Below are positions 1 to 9,611 of a stretch of 64,000 nt of DNA, one piece after another; the stretch's first letter is position 1, and every line of letters starts with the position of its first letter. A model generated the notes under the pieces. The model saw only the letters and a program-made list of their open reading frames with translations. It made no database searches and was not told the origin of the DNA. A program made the position numbers and the translations under genes. The stretch is taken from NCBI GenBank assembly GCA_020796225.1, contig CM036760.1, forward strand, positions 4,210,501 to 4,274,500. The letters run 5' to 3'. The DNA comes from Arion vulgaris (Eukaryota > Mollusca > Gastropoda > Stylommatophora > Arionidae).

Positions 1-5
1 TTGTC

Positions 6-58
6 CCATCTTTCTATACAACAGTGAAGACCTGGCGCAGGAAGCAGCTCTTCCAGAT
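6..58 (+). repeat. Direct repeat, left copy, flanking a SINE-B
   Basis: About 53 bases here recur with scattered differences at 381-435, running from CCATC to CTCTTCCAGAT in both. A SINE-B copy and about 70 bases lie between them. The pair is too long for an ordinary retroposon target duplication, so it is more likely an older local duplication. Confidence 0.7.
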
Positions 59-308
59 TTTTCTTCTTCAACGCTCCATATCGACCACTGTGTAACCATC
101 TTGTAACTTGTATATGATCTGACCTAAGAGCGATTGTACGTTGTACCAGTTATGCGCCTATAAGTAGGCCAGCACATCCAATTTCTGCGCTGCTTTTTAT
201 TTACTAGGGTGGTATCCCTAGGGTGACATCAGTCGCCTCTTACGACATGCCTTGAGGTTGCGGTGGTACTATTTTTCTTCTTCCTTGCGGCTCCGGCCCA
301 CACAGGTG
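59..308 (-). mobile_element. SINE-B copy, near full length
   Basis: In sense orientation SINE-B begins near a GTGTGG..GGAGCC motif, has the core GACCTACAAGGCATGTCG then TAAGAGGCGACTGA, a middle AAATAAAAAGCGTCGCAGAA, a 3' part with TCAGATCACATACAAATC, and ends GATATGGAGCGTT plus GAA repeats. This copy reads in reverse, starting with TTCTTCTTC. About twenty copies or fragments occur in the window, at moderate divergence. It encodes no protein and is probably mobilised by a LINE. Confidence 0.85.
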
Positions 309-380
309 GGTCAGATACCCAATACCCCTTGTAACTGCAGAGCATTCAGTCAGATTCTAAGAACACGTTATGCAAAATGT

Positions 381-435
381 CCATCGTTCTATGTCAAAGA
401 GTGAAAACCTGCGCAGGTGAGCAACTCTTCCAGAT
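381..435 (+). repeat. Direct repeat, right copy
   Basis: Diverged second copy of bases 6-58. It runs directly into D-repeat sequence. Confidence 0.7.
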
Positions 436-448
436 AAACTATGATGAA

Positions 449-806
449 CCACAGCCAGGCTATAGCACAGGCCAGATAACTGGCCGGGTATTCCCTGACC
501 TAGATAAGAAGAGGGACCTGAAATTACAGATCTTTGATAGAACACTGCACGTTTTTTTGCAATTTTACTCAATTCGGTGAGTCTATGGTTATTTATTGAT
601 GACAAATATTCATAATATTGATATTCCTTATTGTTAAACTTAGCTTGTTGCATAATATGACTTCGAGTTAGCATTTTGCGTTGATTTTAAAATGAACTCG
701 TCTATATACACCAATACTGGAATGTGAGGTCACGTGGTGTAGTTGGGGTCTGATTTCCCCAATTCTTACCTGAGTCGAAGGCCCAGTAGTTTATAGTTGG
801 CTTTGG
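449..806 (+). repeat. D-repeat, near full length
   Basis: Dispersed non-coding repeat of about 340-360 bp with hallmarks GAGTCTATGGTTATTTATTG, TCATAATATTGATATTCC and GTCACGTGGTGTAGTTG. Related copies lie at 5717-6070 (minus), 9612-10071 (interrupted) and 54966-55297. One end reads CCAACT in and the other AGTTGG out, so a weak terminal inverted repeat is possible, but no clear target duplication was found. The family cannot be named. Confidence 0.8.
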
Positions 807-954
807 ATGAACCAACGAATCTTCATGAGCGCCGTCCTATTCTGGACACATGTTTTAAATGAAGTATAGATTATGAAGATTCCTAAAGAAGAAGAAGAGG
901 AAGACGTAGAAGTTCAGAAAAGTGGTTGCTTTCGAAAATTTGTAAAAACAAGAT

Positions 955-1078
955 GAAATGAAATGAAAATCGTGGCATATCCTAAACAGGACGTAGCCAT
1001 CAACCACAGTAAACGAGTCGTTGATTTTCTAGGCACCACTTATACGTTCAGAGTTTCCCATTGCTTTCTGAACGGTAA
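955..1078 (-). mobile_element. SINE-M fragment, 3' part
   Basis: Reverse complement of the SINE-M 3' body. It contains the conserved block that in sense reads CTGAACGTATAAGTGGTG followed by AACGACTCGTTTACTG, as at 50800-50910. The tRNA-like head is missing. Confidence 0.7.
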
Positions 1079-1194
1079 TAACAAGATACATGTATATATT
1101 AGGTAGAAATAGAAAAGTACAATAAGAGAAGAGGATGAAAAGAGTAATAACAAGTAAGTTTTCTTGATTACCGCATGATGGAAAAACAGAAGAC

Positions 1195-1341
1195 AAGAGG
1201 AGCTTTCATTGTACTGGGAAAATCTATGGAAGTCTTAAAGAAATCAAATCTAGAACAAAAGTTAGAATATTTAACTCTAATGTTAAAGCAGTTCTACTGT
1301 ATGGCTCAAAAACATGGATATAACTAAAATAGTATCGTATA
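1195..1341 (+). mobile_element. LINE-G fragment, upstream piece, split by a hAT-H insertion
   Basis: Conceptual translation gives a segment ending VKAVLLYGSKTW, the conserved region just after the reverse transcriptase core of many non-LTR retrotransposons. The hAT-H element at 1350-1515 interrupts it and the LINE resumes at 1516. It is a dead copy. Confidence 0.7.
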
Positions 1342-1349
1342 AGTGGCAA

Positions 1350-1515
1350 CAGTGGCGGCTCGTGATCATTTCTGTTGGTGGGGTCAGGCAGAAATTTTGG
1401 GAAGAATCATGGTTTCGGTAAGGATATATTTTAATGTATAAAATAATAAATAGACGTTACACCTTATTTTTGGTGGGGTCCTGCCTCACTGGCCCTTAAT
1501 GCCGAGCCGCCACTG
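1350..1515 (+). mobile_element. hAT-H non-autonomous terminal-inverted-repeat element, 166 bp
   Basis: Ends are CAGTGGCGGCTCG and its exact inverse CGAGCCGCCACTG. The 8 bases on either side are AGTGGCAA (1342-1349) and AGTTGCAA (1516-1523), an 8-bp target duplication with one mismatch, as expected for hAT transposition. The inside is AT-rich with no coding capacity. Three related copies are at 49451-49612, 54467-54629 and 58504-58668. It sits inside LINE-G and so is younger than it. Confidence 0.92.
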
Positions 1516-1925
1516 AGTTGCAAGCATTCATCAACTGGTATCTGCGCAGAATAGATGGACTGAGATGGTATGATAGTGTCAGAAATGAGGAGCCTATTGA
1601 GAGAATAAGACAGATTCCAGTGAACAATGAGGTTAAGAAAAGACGCAGGCCTTGGATAGGACACACTTTGAGAAAATCTGAAGGCAATATAACAAGAAGG
1701 GCCCTTTCCTGGAACCCGCATGAAAGGAGGAAGGGGTGGAGGTCTACAACTACATGGAGACAAGATTTGGAAATAGAGATCAACAATATACAGAAGAGTT
1801 GGAGGGAGCTGCAGAAGTAAGTTAGAGATAGGAAGACATGGCATGAGTTGGCTGAGAGTAAATGCCTTAATCAGGGTTAAAAGGCAGAGAGAAAGTGAGA
1901 GAGAAGGGAAAGAGAGAAGATGATG
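1516..1925 (+). mobile_element. LINE-G C-terminal fragment
   Basis: An open stretch of about 100 codons from 1518 encodes a LINE C-terminus: RWYDSVRNEE, then RIRQIPVNNEVKKRR, WIGHTLRKSEGNITRRAL, and a basic segment ending WRQDLEIEINN. A stop at about 1818 interrupts a clearly continuing frame (RDRKTWHELAE). The end is GA-rich (1880-1925), the probable tail. Related pieces are at 2497-2990, 6560-6705, 12385-12700, 26890-27330, 46920-47095 and 60215-60345. Confidence 0.85.
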
Positions 1926-2496
1926 GAAAAGAGAAACATACTTGACTAATGTGTGTGTACATATAGCGAGACCCTAACCTCAAAGAACAATAACAATGAA
2001 TATAAAGATACATTGACTTGTACTGTTCAACCCTTCAAGACACAGGTGAAAAAAACCGAGGATAAGCCGAGGGTAAAATTGCCCGAGTTCTGGTTTATGT
2101 AAACTAAGTTGAATATGTATAAAGCATATCAATGTTAATCTCGTATTCTTCACGCATCTAGGCGTCATTTCGTCAAATCAAATAGAATATTCGGGGAGTT
2201 TCGTTTGTGTAAGATGAAAATCCAAGGGGGTGGTTGTGTACCTACCAAACGTGTCGTCTTTTCTCGTTCGTTTGTGTCTTAATGTATGTGTGGTTGGTAT
2301 ATGAGTGAGCGTGTATTTGCACGTGGTTCGTGCGTGGGTTATGTATATTCAAAACTGACGCGTAAGTGTGGGTATAAGGAAAGCATTTATGTGGTGCTTC
2401 TTGTCTGTTTATGCGTGAAGAGCGTGCTTGTATGTATTTTGTGTGAACTTGTATGTATGTACATATGGGGCTTGTATGTCTGTATATGTGTCTCTC
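1926..2496. other. Unassigned stretch
   Basis: Mostly AT-rich. Bases 2200-2490 are biased to G and T on this strand (many GTGT and TGTATGT runs), which keeps a 116-codon frame open by composition. No recognisable gene. Confidence 0.5.
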
Positions 2497-2990
2497 TGCA
2501 TTTTAGACCCGGATTGAGACATAGACCCCCAACCAACTCATGCCAAGTCTTCCTATCTCTAGCTATCTCCTGCAGTTCCCTCCATGACTTATTTATATTG
2601 TTGATCTCTGCCTCCAAATCTCGTCTCCAGTTTTAGGCCTTCCTTCCTTTTTCCGTCGATGCGGGTTCCAGGAAAGGACCTTTCTTGTTATATTCCCTTC
2701 TGGATTTTTTCAAAGTGGGTTCTATCCAGCCCCATTGTCTTTTGTTAACCTCTTGGTTCACTGGAATACGTCTTGCTCTCTCCATAAGTTCCTCATTTAT
2801 CATCCTATCATACCATCTCAGTCCCTCTATTCTGTGCAGACACTAATTGATAAATGTTTGCAATTTATGCGTTATTATTTTAGTCGTTCTCCATGTTTCT
2901 GACCTTTAATATTGGAGTTAAATATCCTAAATTTTGTTCTAGATTTGATTTCTTTAGACGTCCTGTTGAGGTGAAATATGTGATTTAAAA
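2497..2990 (-). mobile_element. LINE-G C-terminal fragment
   Basis: Minus-strand translation in pieces gives the same order as 1195-1890: upstream region with LEQN, then LRWYDRMINEELMERARRIP, a WGWIEPTLKKS segment, and DLEAEINNINKSWRELQEIA followed by DRKTWHELVGGLCLNPG. Several frameshifts separate the pieces. The DRKTWHELVGG stretch fills the stop-broken end of the 1516 copy. Confidence 0.85.
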
Positions 2991-2994
2991 TCAG

Positions 2995-3050
2995 GTGTGT
3001 AGTATAACATTGTGCTGGTGTGTAGTATAACATTGTGCTGGTGTGTACTA
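2995..3050 (+). repeat. Short tandem duplication, about 25 bp
   Basis: GTGTAGTATAACATTGTGCT occurs twice in a row, followed by a partial third copy. Confidence 0.8.
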
Positions 3051-3076
3051 GTGTGTGTATATATTATATACTATTA

Positions 3077-3330
3077 CGTTACATATGGCTTGCAAACAAC
3101 TTTCTATACCGCTCTATCCTCGACAACTCGCTCAATATCCTCGTTGGAATTGAGTACTACATTTCTCGCTGTTCTCACTCTAGTTCATTTCAGAGTTTTC
3201 TTATAGCGTTTTTTCTTTCTTGAATTCTTTGCCTCTCACTTGAATGTCTGCTGTGTGATTCTCTGATCATTTTTTTCTCAAGGTATGTCCAACATATCTT
3301 CATCTTCTCTTTCTTATAAAGGTTAAAAAG
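3077..3330 (+). repeat. Dispersed repeat T, copy 1
   Basis: Aligns with 57130-57370 over about 240 bases, from GCGTTAC/ACGTTAC..ATGGCT through CTATACCGCT and CTTGAAT to ACAACATAT..CTTC. No open frame is preserved. Family unknown. Confidence 0.55.
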
Positions 3331-3331
3331 T

Positions 3332-3576
3332 CAAAGGATTGACTTAATTGCACCGGGTTTTACCACATACGGCTCGTCCTCTCCTCAGAAATGGCACGCC
3401 ACCTGCAGAAAGTATTGCACAAATCATGAACTCCTTTGCTCTGGTAATAATCCTAGGGGTCTCTGGAAAAAACTACACTCGTGAACAGAAGGCCGCGGTG
3501 CAGATTCAAACCCACGACCTTTTACTTGCAGGCAAAGGGCTTAACCACTCAGCCACAGAGACCACGAATTTCTTTC
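3332..3576 (-). mobile_element. SINE-L, tRNA-headed, near full length
   Basis: In sense orientation it starts with a tRNA-like head: A-box region TGGCTGAGTGGTTAAG and B-box region GGGTTTGAATC. A conserved centre GGAGCTACGGAGTTCGTG (here diverged) follows, then GCAGGTGGCGTGCC and a 3' end GGTGCAATTAAGTCAATCCT. The A box matches Ser/Leu-type tRNAs. Other copies: 11425-11640, 39710-39948 and fragments near 13205, 15300, 37975, 38316, 38900 and 50560. Confidence 0.8.
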
Positions 3577-3716
3577 TTATAACAGTTGTTAGTAGTAGTT
3601 GATCAGACATTCCTCTAATTTCATCATTTGTCCTTAATTCGTCCTAACTTATGTTCACTATTTTTCGAAGACATATATTTTCATCTTACTGTCTATAGTC
3701 ATCTTTGTTTTCCGAT

Positions 3717-4392
3717 CTGTCATAGCAATGATGCTACATTGATCTCACTGTCATAGCAATGATACTACATTGATCTCACTGTCATAGCAATGATACCACA
3801 TTGATCTCACTGTCATAGCAATGATACCACATTGATCTCACTGTCATAGCAATGATGCTACATTGATCTCACTGTCATAGCAATGATACCACATTGATCT
3901 CACTGTCATAGCAATGATGCTACATTGATCTCACTGTCATAGCAATGATGCTACATTGATCTCACTATCATAGCAATGATGCTACATTGATCTCACTGTC
4001 ATAGCAATGATACTACATTGATCTCACTGTCATAGCAATGATATCACATTGATCTCACTGTCATGTCAATGATACCACATTTATTTCACTGTCATAGCAA
4101 TGATACCACATTGATCTCACTGTCATAGCAATGATATCACAATGATCTCACAGTCATAGCAATGATGTTCATTGATCTCGCTGTCATAGCAATGATACTA
4201 CATTTATCTCACTGTCATAGCAATGATACCACATTGATCTCACTGTCATAGCAATGATGCTACATTGATGTCACTGTCATAGCAATGATGCTACATTGAT
4301 GTCACTGTCATAGCAATGGTGCCACATTGATCTCACTGTCATAGCAATGGTGCCACATTGATCTCACTGTCATAGCAATGATGCTACATTGA
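3717..4392 (+). repeat. 31-bp tandem array, about 22 copies
   Basis: Unit is close to CTGTCATAGCAATGATGCT plus ACATTGATCTCA. Variation is concentrated at two adjacent positions (GATGCT, GATACT, GATACC, GATATC), suggesting subtypes spread by unequal exchange. Non-coding. Confidence 0.97.
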
Positions 4393-4403
4393 AATTAAAA
4401 ATT

Positions 4404-4476
4404 CATAATTTAGTTAACACAATTTTATAAAATGCTGCATGCAAGTATTTTATATAATTTTGTTAACTAAATTATG
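4404..4476. repeat. Long perfect-length inverted repeat (hairpin)
   Basis: Arms of 30 bases each (4404-4433 and 4447-4476) are reverse complements with two mismatches, starting CATAATTTAGTTAACA and ending TGTTAACTAAATTATG. The 13-base loop holds GCATGC. It starts 12 bases after the 31-bp array ends and lies upstream of LINE-E. It could be a small foldback element or a cruciform-forming site. Confidence 0.9.
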
Positions 4477-4539
4477 AGAAGAGAACAAATAGATCTACCC
4501 AGAAAAAACTCAAAATCAAAGAAAACTGGCTGATGCTAC

Positions 4540-4797
4540 AAATAAGAAAGAGAAAATTGAGATATTTTGGACATATCAAAAGTCATGAAAGGCTGGAGAA
4601 GACCATCATGGAAGGAGGCATACCGGCAAAGGAAGAAGAGGAAGACCACGGAGAAGATGGATTCTGGATGTAACTGATGGTTTGAACATGACGGCTGCAG
4701 AGGCAGGACATCTGGCCTATGAGAGAGAGAATTTCAGGAGGACTGTTGGGGTGGCAAAGTTCTGCTCAGGACAAGCTACTTGATTATGATGATGTAT
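4540..4797 (+). mobile_element. LINE-E 3' end
   Basis: Encodes, with frameshifts, the C-terminus LRYFGHIKSHERLEKTIMEG, a basic GRPRRRW motif, and DGLNMTAAEAGHLAYE, then a stop and a GATGATG tail. Such GRPRRRW segments typify LINE C-termini. The same module recurs at 8424-8535, 10422-10672, 19898-20132 and 28866-29277. Confidence 0.85.
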
Positions 4798-4826
4798 ACA
4801 AGCATACACATTTATTTTCTTTTACG

Positions 4827-5070
4827 CTCGAGTGGTTACCGGTGCCAAAATTTGGGGTGTAAAGAATAGAACCACTTGTTACCTGTCATGCATGTCGTAA
4901 GAGTCGACTAAGAAGGTTTGGCTGAAATCGGATGCATGGGTCCTAAACGTGTAGAAGTCTATGCGTTTAGGGTCTAAGAACCAATGTACAACGTATACAC
5001 ATTCTTGGAAAAGATCAAACATATCACAAAGAGTGATTAAAGTTGGTGGTAAAGAACGAACGTAAAAAAC
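4827..5070 (+). mobile_element. SINE-A, near full length
   Basis: SINE-A sense begins CGCCCGAGTGGTTACCGGGG (GAGTGGTTA resembles a tRNA Ser/Leu A box). It continues with AAATTTGGGGTGTAAAGAAT, the core CATGTCGTAAGAGGCGACTA shared with SINE-B, GGCTGAAATCGGATGCATGT, CCTACCAAACCAATGTGCAA and a tail GAACGAACGCAAAGAAGAAG. Here the tail is degenerate (GTAAAAAAC). Non-coding. It ends about 50 bases before the GC-rich array. Confidence 0.88.
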
Positions 5071-5120
5071 AAAATTTCGTTGGTTTTGTCGCAGTGTTAC
5101 TACTATTTGGTCACCTTGTG

Positions 5121-5556
5121 GGCCCCGGGCAACATATGGACCGAGGGGCAACACAAAGGCCCCGGGGCGACACATGGACCCCGGGGCAACACACGGACCC
5201 CGGGCAACACACGGACGACGGGCAACACACGGACGCCGGGGCAACACATGGACGACAGGCAACACACGGACGACGGGGCAATACACGGACGACGGGGCAA
5301 ACACGACCGGGCACATGGACCCGGGGCAACACACAGGCCCGGGCAACACACGAACGACGGGCAACACACGAACAACGGGCAACACACGGACGAGGGCACA
5401 CATGGACGAGGAGAACACATGGGCCGGGTAACACAAGGACGCCGGGGCAAAACACGGGCCCCAGGGCAACACACGGACGCTGGAGCAACACACGGCCCGG
5501 GGCAACACACGGACGAGGGCAACACACGGACGACGGGCAACACACGGACCCCGGGG
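5121..5556 (+). repeat. GC-rich minisatellite, about 20-22 bp unit
   Basis: Imperfect repeats of GGGGCAACACACGGACGAC with CCCCGG or ACGGGG spacers, about 20 copies. The composition is far more GC-rich and CpG-rich than the surroundings. All frames stay open (up to 235 codons, as CVARRPCVA-type peptides) because the unit lacks stops. These frames are not genes. Confidence 0.96.
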
Positions 5557-5716
5557 TATCACGCATTCTTTAATAACGCATAACACTTGTTATTAATAAA
5601 TAACTAGTGACTCAGTGAGTTACATGTACTTACAATAACGTTTAGAATGTTCTATCAAACTTATATAAAAGTCAGCCAACATCAACAAGAATGTCACATC
5701 GCCGGACTGAAGTGAA

Positions 5717-6070
5717 CCAGAGTCGACTATAAAGTTTTGGGTCTTCGGGCTCAGGTAAGAATTATGGAAAATCAGACCCCAACTACATCACGTGACCTCG
5801 CATTCCAGTATTGGTGTATATAGACGAATTCATTTAAAATCAACACAAAATGTTAACTCGAAGTTATATTATACAACAAGTTAAGTTTAACAATAAGGAA
5901 TATCAATATTATAAATATTTTTTCATAAATAAATAACCATAGACTCACAGAATTGAGTAAAATTGCAAAAGCGTGCAGTGTTCTATCAAACATCTATATT
6001 TCCGGTCCCCTTTTCTGATTTAGGTCAGGAACCCTAGCCAGTTGTCTGGTCTAGTTATCGAGAGTTGACT
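5717..6070 (-). repeat. D-repeat, near full length
   Basis: Reverse-complement D-repeat with all three hallmark blocks, bounded by CCAGAGTCGACTATAAA at one end and ATCGAGAGTTGACTG at the other. Confidence 0.85.
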
Positions 6071-6559
6071 GTGGGTGAATGGTATTATGTTACAAGTGAC
6101 CACTGTCCAGTCTATCCTATCAAACTATGCTACTTTACTACTGGAACATTTCTTGTGAAAATGACCAGCTATATTATCACACTATAACTGCCTGGGCGCT
6201 CATAGACACGAATACCAAACCTGAACATAGAAAAGACATAGAAAAGGTTTCTACTATAATCACCAATGAACAAATTAATGGGGTTATTCGGACTACTGAA
6301 AATAAAATCAACAAAGGAAAGCTGTATGAAACGTGCAAATAACACGTACAGGGTCAAGATGCTGACTTTGATGTTTATAACTGAACAATGAAGATCAGGT
6401 TCGGAATCACTAGATTTCTTCTTTAAAGTTTTGTCGCGAATAGTTTAGTTTGTCTTTCTATTCTAGTTTAACTTTGTATCTCTATATTTTCCTTATAGCA
6501 TCTTTCTCTCTATCTTCTTTCTACTTTATCTCTCTTATTTTTTTTTTCTTTCTTATGCA
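6071..6559. other. Unassigned stretch
   Basis: AT-rich; 6470-6555 is a pyrimidine-rich run of T and TCTT. A 71-codon frame at 6127-6342 matches nothing I recognise. Confidence 0.4.
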
Positions 6560-6705
6560 TTGTTTAACCCCAGTTGGAGAGTAAGAATATCCAACCTGCT
6601 CATGCCAAGTCTTTCCATCTTTAGCTATCTTATGTAGCTCAGTCCAGGTCATCCAATGTTATTTAACTTGTTCATGATTCGTTCAATTTTGTAGCTACAG
6701 TTTTC
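6560..6705 (-). mobile_element. LINE-G fragment, extreme 3' end
   Basis: Matches the 2497-2620 copy at CAACC..CTCATGCCAAGTCTT and TAGCTATCT. Only the RDRxxWHEL.. end of the coding region remains. Confidence 0.6.
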
Positions 6706-6777
6706 TACCCGATGTGGTTTACAGCCCCAACCCAGGCTCAGCCGCTCTCTTGCGACTTGTCTAGTAGGTCATAATGT

Positions 6778-6975
6778 CCATTGATGTTGCATGTGGACAC
6801 TAAAATCGATGTTGAATCGATCAAGCGATTTAGGCAGTTTGTAGTTACCCGTTGTGCAGGTCGAACTGGATGCCTGAAAGGCAGAGTGAGAGGTGTGTTT
6901 AATCAGCGAGCCACGGGAACCATCAGTATGCATACTCTTCGATACTGTTGGGGGAGACTGAGCACCTATGGGACT
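6778..6975 (+). repeat. Dispersed repeat P, copy 1, possibly coding fragment
   Basis: Aligns with 24970-25172. Both can be read in the same frame with the shared pattern RTGC..GR.R.VFNQRATG.IS, and several differences between them are synonymous (AGA/CGA, AAC/AAT, GCG/GCC, ACA/ACG, AGC/AGT). That hints at a former coding sequence, perhaps of a mobile element, but I do not recognise a domain. Confidence 0.55.
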
Positions 6976-7512
6976 GCCCAGAGTGCAATGACGTCAGATT
7001 AGTAACCATTAACCAATAACCAATGTTCATACTTTCTGCTTCCTTTGTTGTTACAACTGTGTTCTGTGCGCTACCCACTGTGCTATGCTCACTTATTTGA
7101 CACAAAAATGACACTGAAAACGAATACCTGGTTTTAATGAATCGAGACAGTTCATTTTCTGATGGAAATTTCAAAAGAAATCTTGTTGGAACAAACTATT
7201 TCTGAAATCAAAGCATGTTGAACAAAAAATGATATTGGAACGACTAGGACCAACGAACAGTCTTGTTCAAACGAAAGTCAACAAGACGACTAACAGAGAC
7301 CACCATGAACCGGAAGTTGTTGAGTCAACATCGTCTAGACTAGTCGGCATGGCACATCCTGGTGTTGGAGACCTTGAATTGGTAATAATCTCTATGAAAA
7401 TTGACTTTGCAACATTATTGTTTTCGGTTTTAGGGTAAGTTAGTTTTACATAAAGAAGGTGGTCATTGGAAACGGTTGTAGTAATATCAATATTAGATAC
7501 ATTATAGTCTAC
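6976..7512. other. Unassigned stretch
   Basis: No recognisable repeat or exon. Short overlapping frames at 7229-7530 lack family features. Confidence 0.35.
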
Positions 7513-8120
7513 AGCATAGTCTAGGTGCAATTTTCACTGCAGACGGAAGTATCCATAGAAAAATCAGCAATTTATGCACAGAAGCTAACAAGGTACTGGT
7601 GCAGTTAACACCACTGTTGTCACATAAAGAGATAACGCTAAAATCAAATCTAAAGCAAATCTCATAAGAACGATTTTCTGGCCAACACTATGTTACCAGT
7701 GTCAAATATGGCCAATAACAGCAGCTAATGAGCGGAAAATCATAACGACAGAGATGAGGTGTCTTAGAAGAGCTGTAGGTGTGACAGTAAGAGACAAAAT
7801 TAGAAATGAAGAAATCAGAAGAGGACTGGATGTGAAACCAGTCATGCAATTCATAAAGAACAACAGATTAAATGGTTTAGACACCTGACAAGAATGCCCT
7901 GGTATCTTCTAATACAGAGAGCTGCACATAAAAAGTGTAACGAGTACAGAGCAAGAGGAAGACCACACAAAAGATGGAGCGATGGCATCAAAAACAGCCT
8001 TAAGATAATGAATAACAGTTTACAACGTGCCTTAAAACAAGGAAACACAATATCACCGAATCACCCTCCTCCTCCCCTAAACACTCTGTAAAGAAGTTAA
8101 TGGTGGAGGAGAAGAAGAGA
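7513..8120 (+). mobile_element. LINE-N 3' end, frameshifted
   Basis: Translation in pieces gives LGAIFTADGSIHRKIS (the YLG..DG region after the reverse transcriptase core), then TEMRCLRRAVGVTVRDKIRN with EEIRRGLDV, then QQIKWFRHLTRMPW and RARGRPHKRWSDGI. At least one frameshift lies near 7858. It ends in a purine-rich tail at 8100-8120. Related to 16834-17105. Confidence 0.85.
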
Positions 8121-8208
8121 AGTCTATCGCAGACATGTCCAACCTTTTTGTATATTGGGGCACATCAGACTCATGTCTTGTAATGTCTAGTAGGACGTTC
8201 AAGAACCA

Positions 8209-8434
8209 TTGAACATGAACATTACATAAACTTTGAACATGAACATTACATAAACTTTGAACATGAACATTACATAAACTTTGAACATGAACATTACATA
8301 AACTTTGAACATGAACATTACATAAACTTTGAACATGAACATTACATAAACATTGAACATGAACATTACATAAACTTTGAACATGAACATTACATAAACA
8401 TTGAACATGAACATTACATAAACTTTGAACATGA
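8209..8434 (+). repeat. 24-bp tandem array, about 9 copies
   Basis: Unit TTGAACATGAACATTACATA plus AACT. The array runs straight into a LINE-E tail whose first bases (TTTGAACATGACG) match the unit, so it may have grown from that element. A minus-strand 103-codon frame here is a by-product (24 is a multiple of three). Confidence 0.95.
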
Positions 8435-8535
8435 CGTTGGAAGAGGCAGGAGAGCTTGCTAGAAACAGCAAGTTTTTCATGCAGGCTGTAGTGAAAGCAA
8501 AATTCTGCAAGGAACTTGTTTCTTGATGATGATCT
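8424..8535 (+). mobile_element. LINE-E extreme 3' end, diverged
   Basis: Reads LNMTLEEAGELARNSKFFMQ, then VVKAKFC and a stop followed by GATGATGATCTGA, the same layout as the LINE-E end at 4680-4797. Truncated at its 5' side by the 24-bp array. Confidence 0.75.
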
Positions 8536-8878
8536 GATTAATAGTTGGGGGAGATGCTGGGGTCATGTGATGATTGGACATGGAATGCTTGTTGGAGTGC
8601 TTTGCTGGAGTCATAGGATGTCACATGGTATGTTTTTTGCTGTGTCAACCGTGCGTTTGTTGTGTGTATTCAGAAAATGGCGGACAGCGGTTATAACGAA
8701 CCGACTCAATCTGCCGTATGCAGTTATATTGCGGTGCAGAAAGCTGGATTTTGTCGTGATTGATGTTCCCTTCAACAAGAATTGCAATTCAAGTGATGAA
8801 CAGTTTTGTGTTGCTACATTAGCGACGGCCATATGCATTTTATGCGGTGCAGGTTTCTTTTGTGGCGGTACGCGGCTG
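8536..8878. other. Unassigned stretch
   Basis: A 127-codon open frame spans 8516-8899 but starts in LINE-E tail and ends in repeat J. I see no domain and do not call a gene. Confidence 0.4.
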
Positions 8879-9011
8879 TTTCATTATGGAATTAGTTGAC
8901 ACAGGAAACATTTCACAGTTGTTATGATTTCGTGTGATTTTCATTGACACAGAAACGGAGCAATTATGGGGTGACCCGTTGCAGTGAAGTTGGAACCGTA
9001 CTTATGAACTA
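8879..9011 (+). mobile_element. Repeat J, 133 bp, copy 1
   Basis: Same length as 33419-33551, with conserved blocks GGAATTAGTT, ACATTTCACAG and GGGGTGACCCGTTGCAGTGA. Followed by GAACTATGATGATTTG and the ACT microsatellite. The other copy has a perfect 13-bp duplication, so J is mobile, but it has no A or B box that I can see and no poly(A). Confidence 0.8.
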
Positions 9012-9030
9012 TGAACTATGATGATTTGAA

Positions 9031-9055
9031 TACTACTACTAATACTACTACTACT

Positions 9056-9086
<31 letters not shown>

Positions 9087-9125
9087 TATTACTACTGCTG
9101 CTATTACTGCTACTACTACTACTAT

Positions 9126-9160
<35 letters not shown>

Positions 9161-9166
9161 ATACTA

Positions 9167-9201
<35 letters not shown>

Positions 9202-9460
9202 ATACCACTACTACTCTACCGCTGCTGCTACTGCTACTTCTACTACTACGCTACGCTGCGCACTGCTGCTGCTACGCTGCTGCACAACACTACGCTGCTG
9301 CTGCTGCTACTACTACTACTACTACACTACTACTAGCTGCTCTGCTACACTACTACTCACTACCACACTGCTGCTGCTGCTACTACTACTACTACTACTG
9401 CTCTACTACTACTACTACTACTACTACTGCTACTGCTTACTACTACTACTACTAAGAATA
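9031..9460 (+). repeat. (ACT/TAC)n microsatellite with CTG interruptions
   Basis: About 430 bases of TAC/ACT triplets with CTG and CTGCTG interruptions and small phase shifts. Not coding. Confidence 0.97.
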
Positions 9461-9611
9461 GTAATATTTATCTCGTGGAGATGCCGACGCATTTTCCAGT
9501 TAAAAGCAAAATCTTTTGTAAGGGGAGTAGAATGGTTCGAAAATACAACACGACCCCAAAAGCTGAAAATCATTTTCGTGGAGGTGCTACAAAATACTGA
9601 ATATGTTTTGG

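Noticed and set aside
3717..4392. Regular repeats resembling a CRISPR array
   Set aside because: Units are contiguous with no unique spacers, and the host is eukaryotic. It is an ordinary minisatellite.
4879..5586. Open frames of up to 235 codons on both strands in the GC-rich array
   Set aside because: All frames are open because the repeat unit lacks stops; peptides are simple repeats and change frame with each indel.
8516..8899. 127-codon frame with several Cys residues
   Set aside because: Begins in a LINE-E tail, ends in repeat J, and shows no domain or spacing typical of zinc-binding proteins.
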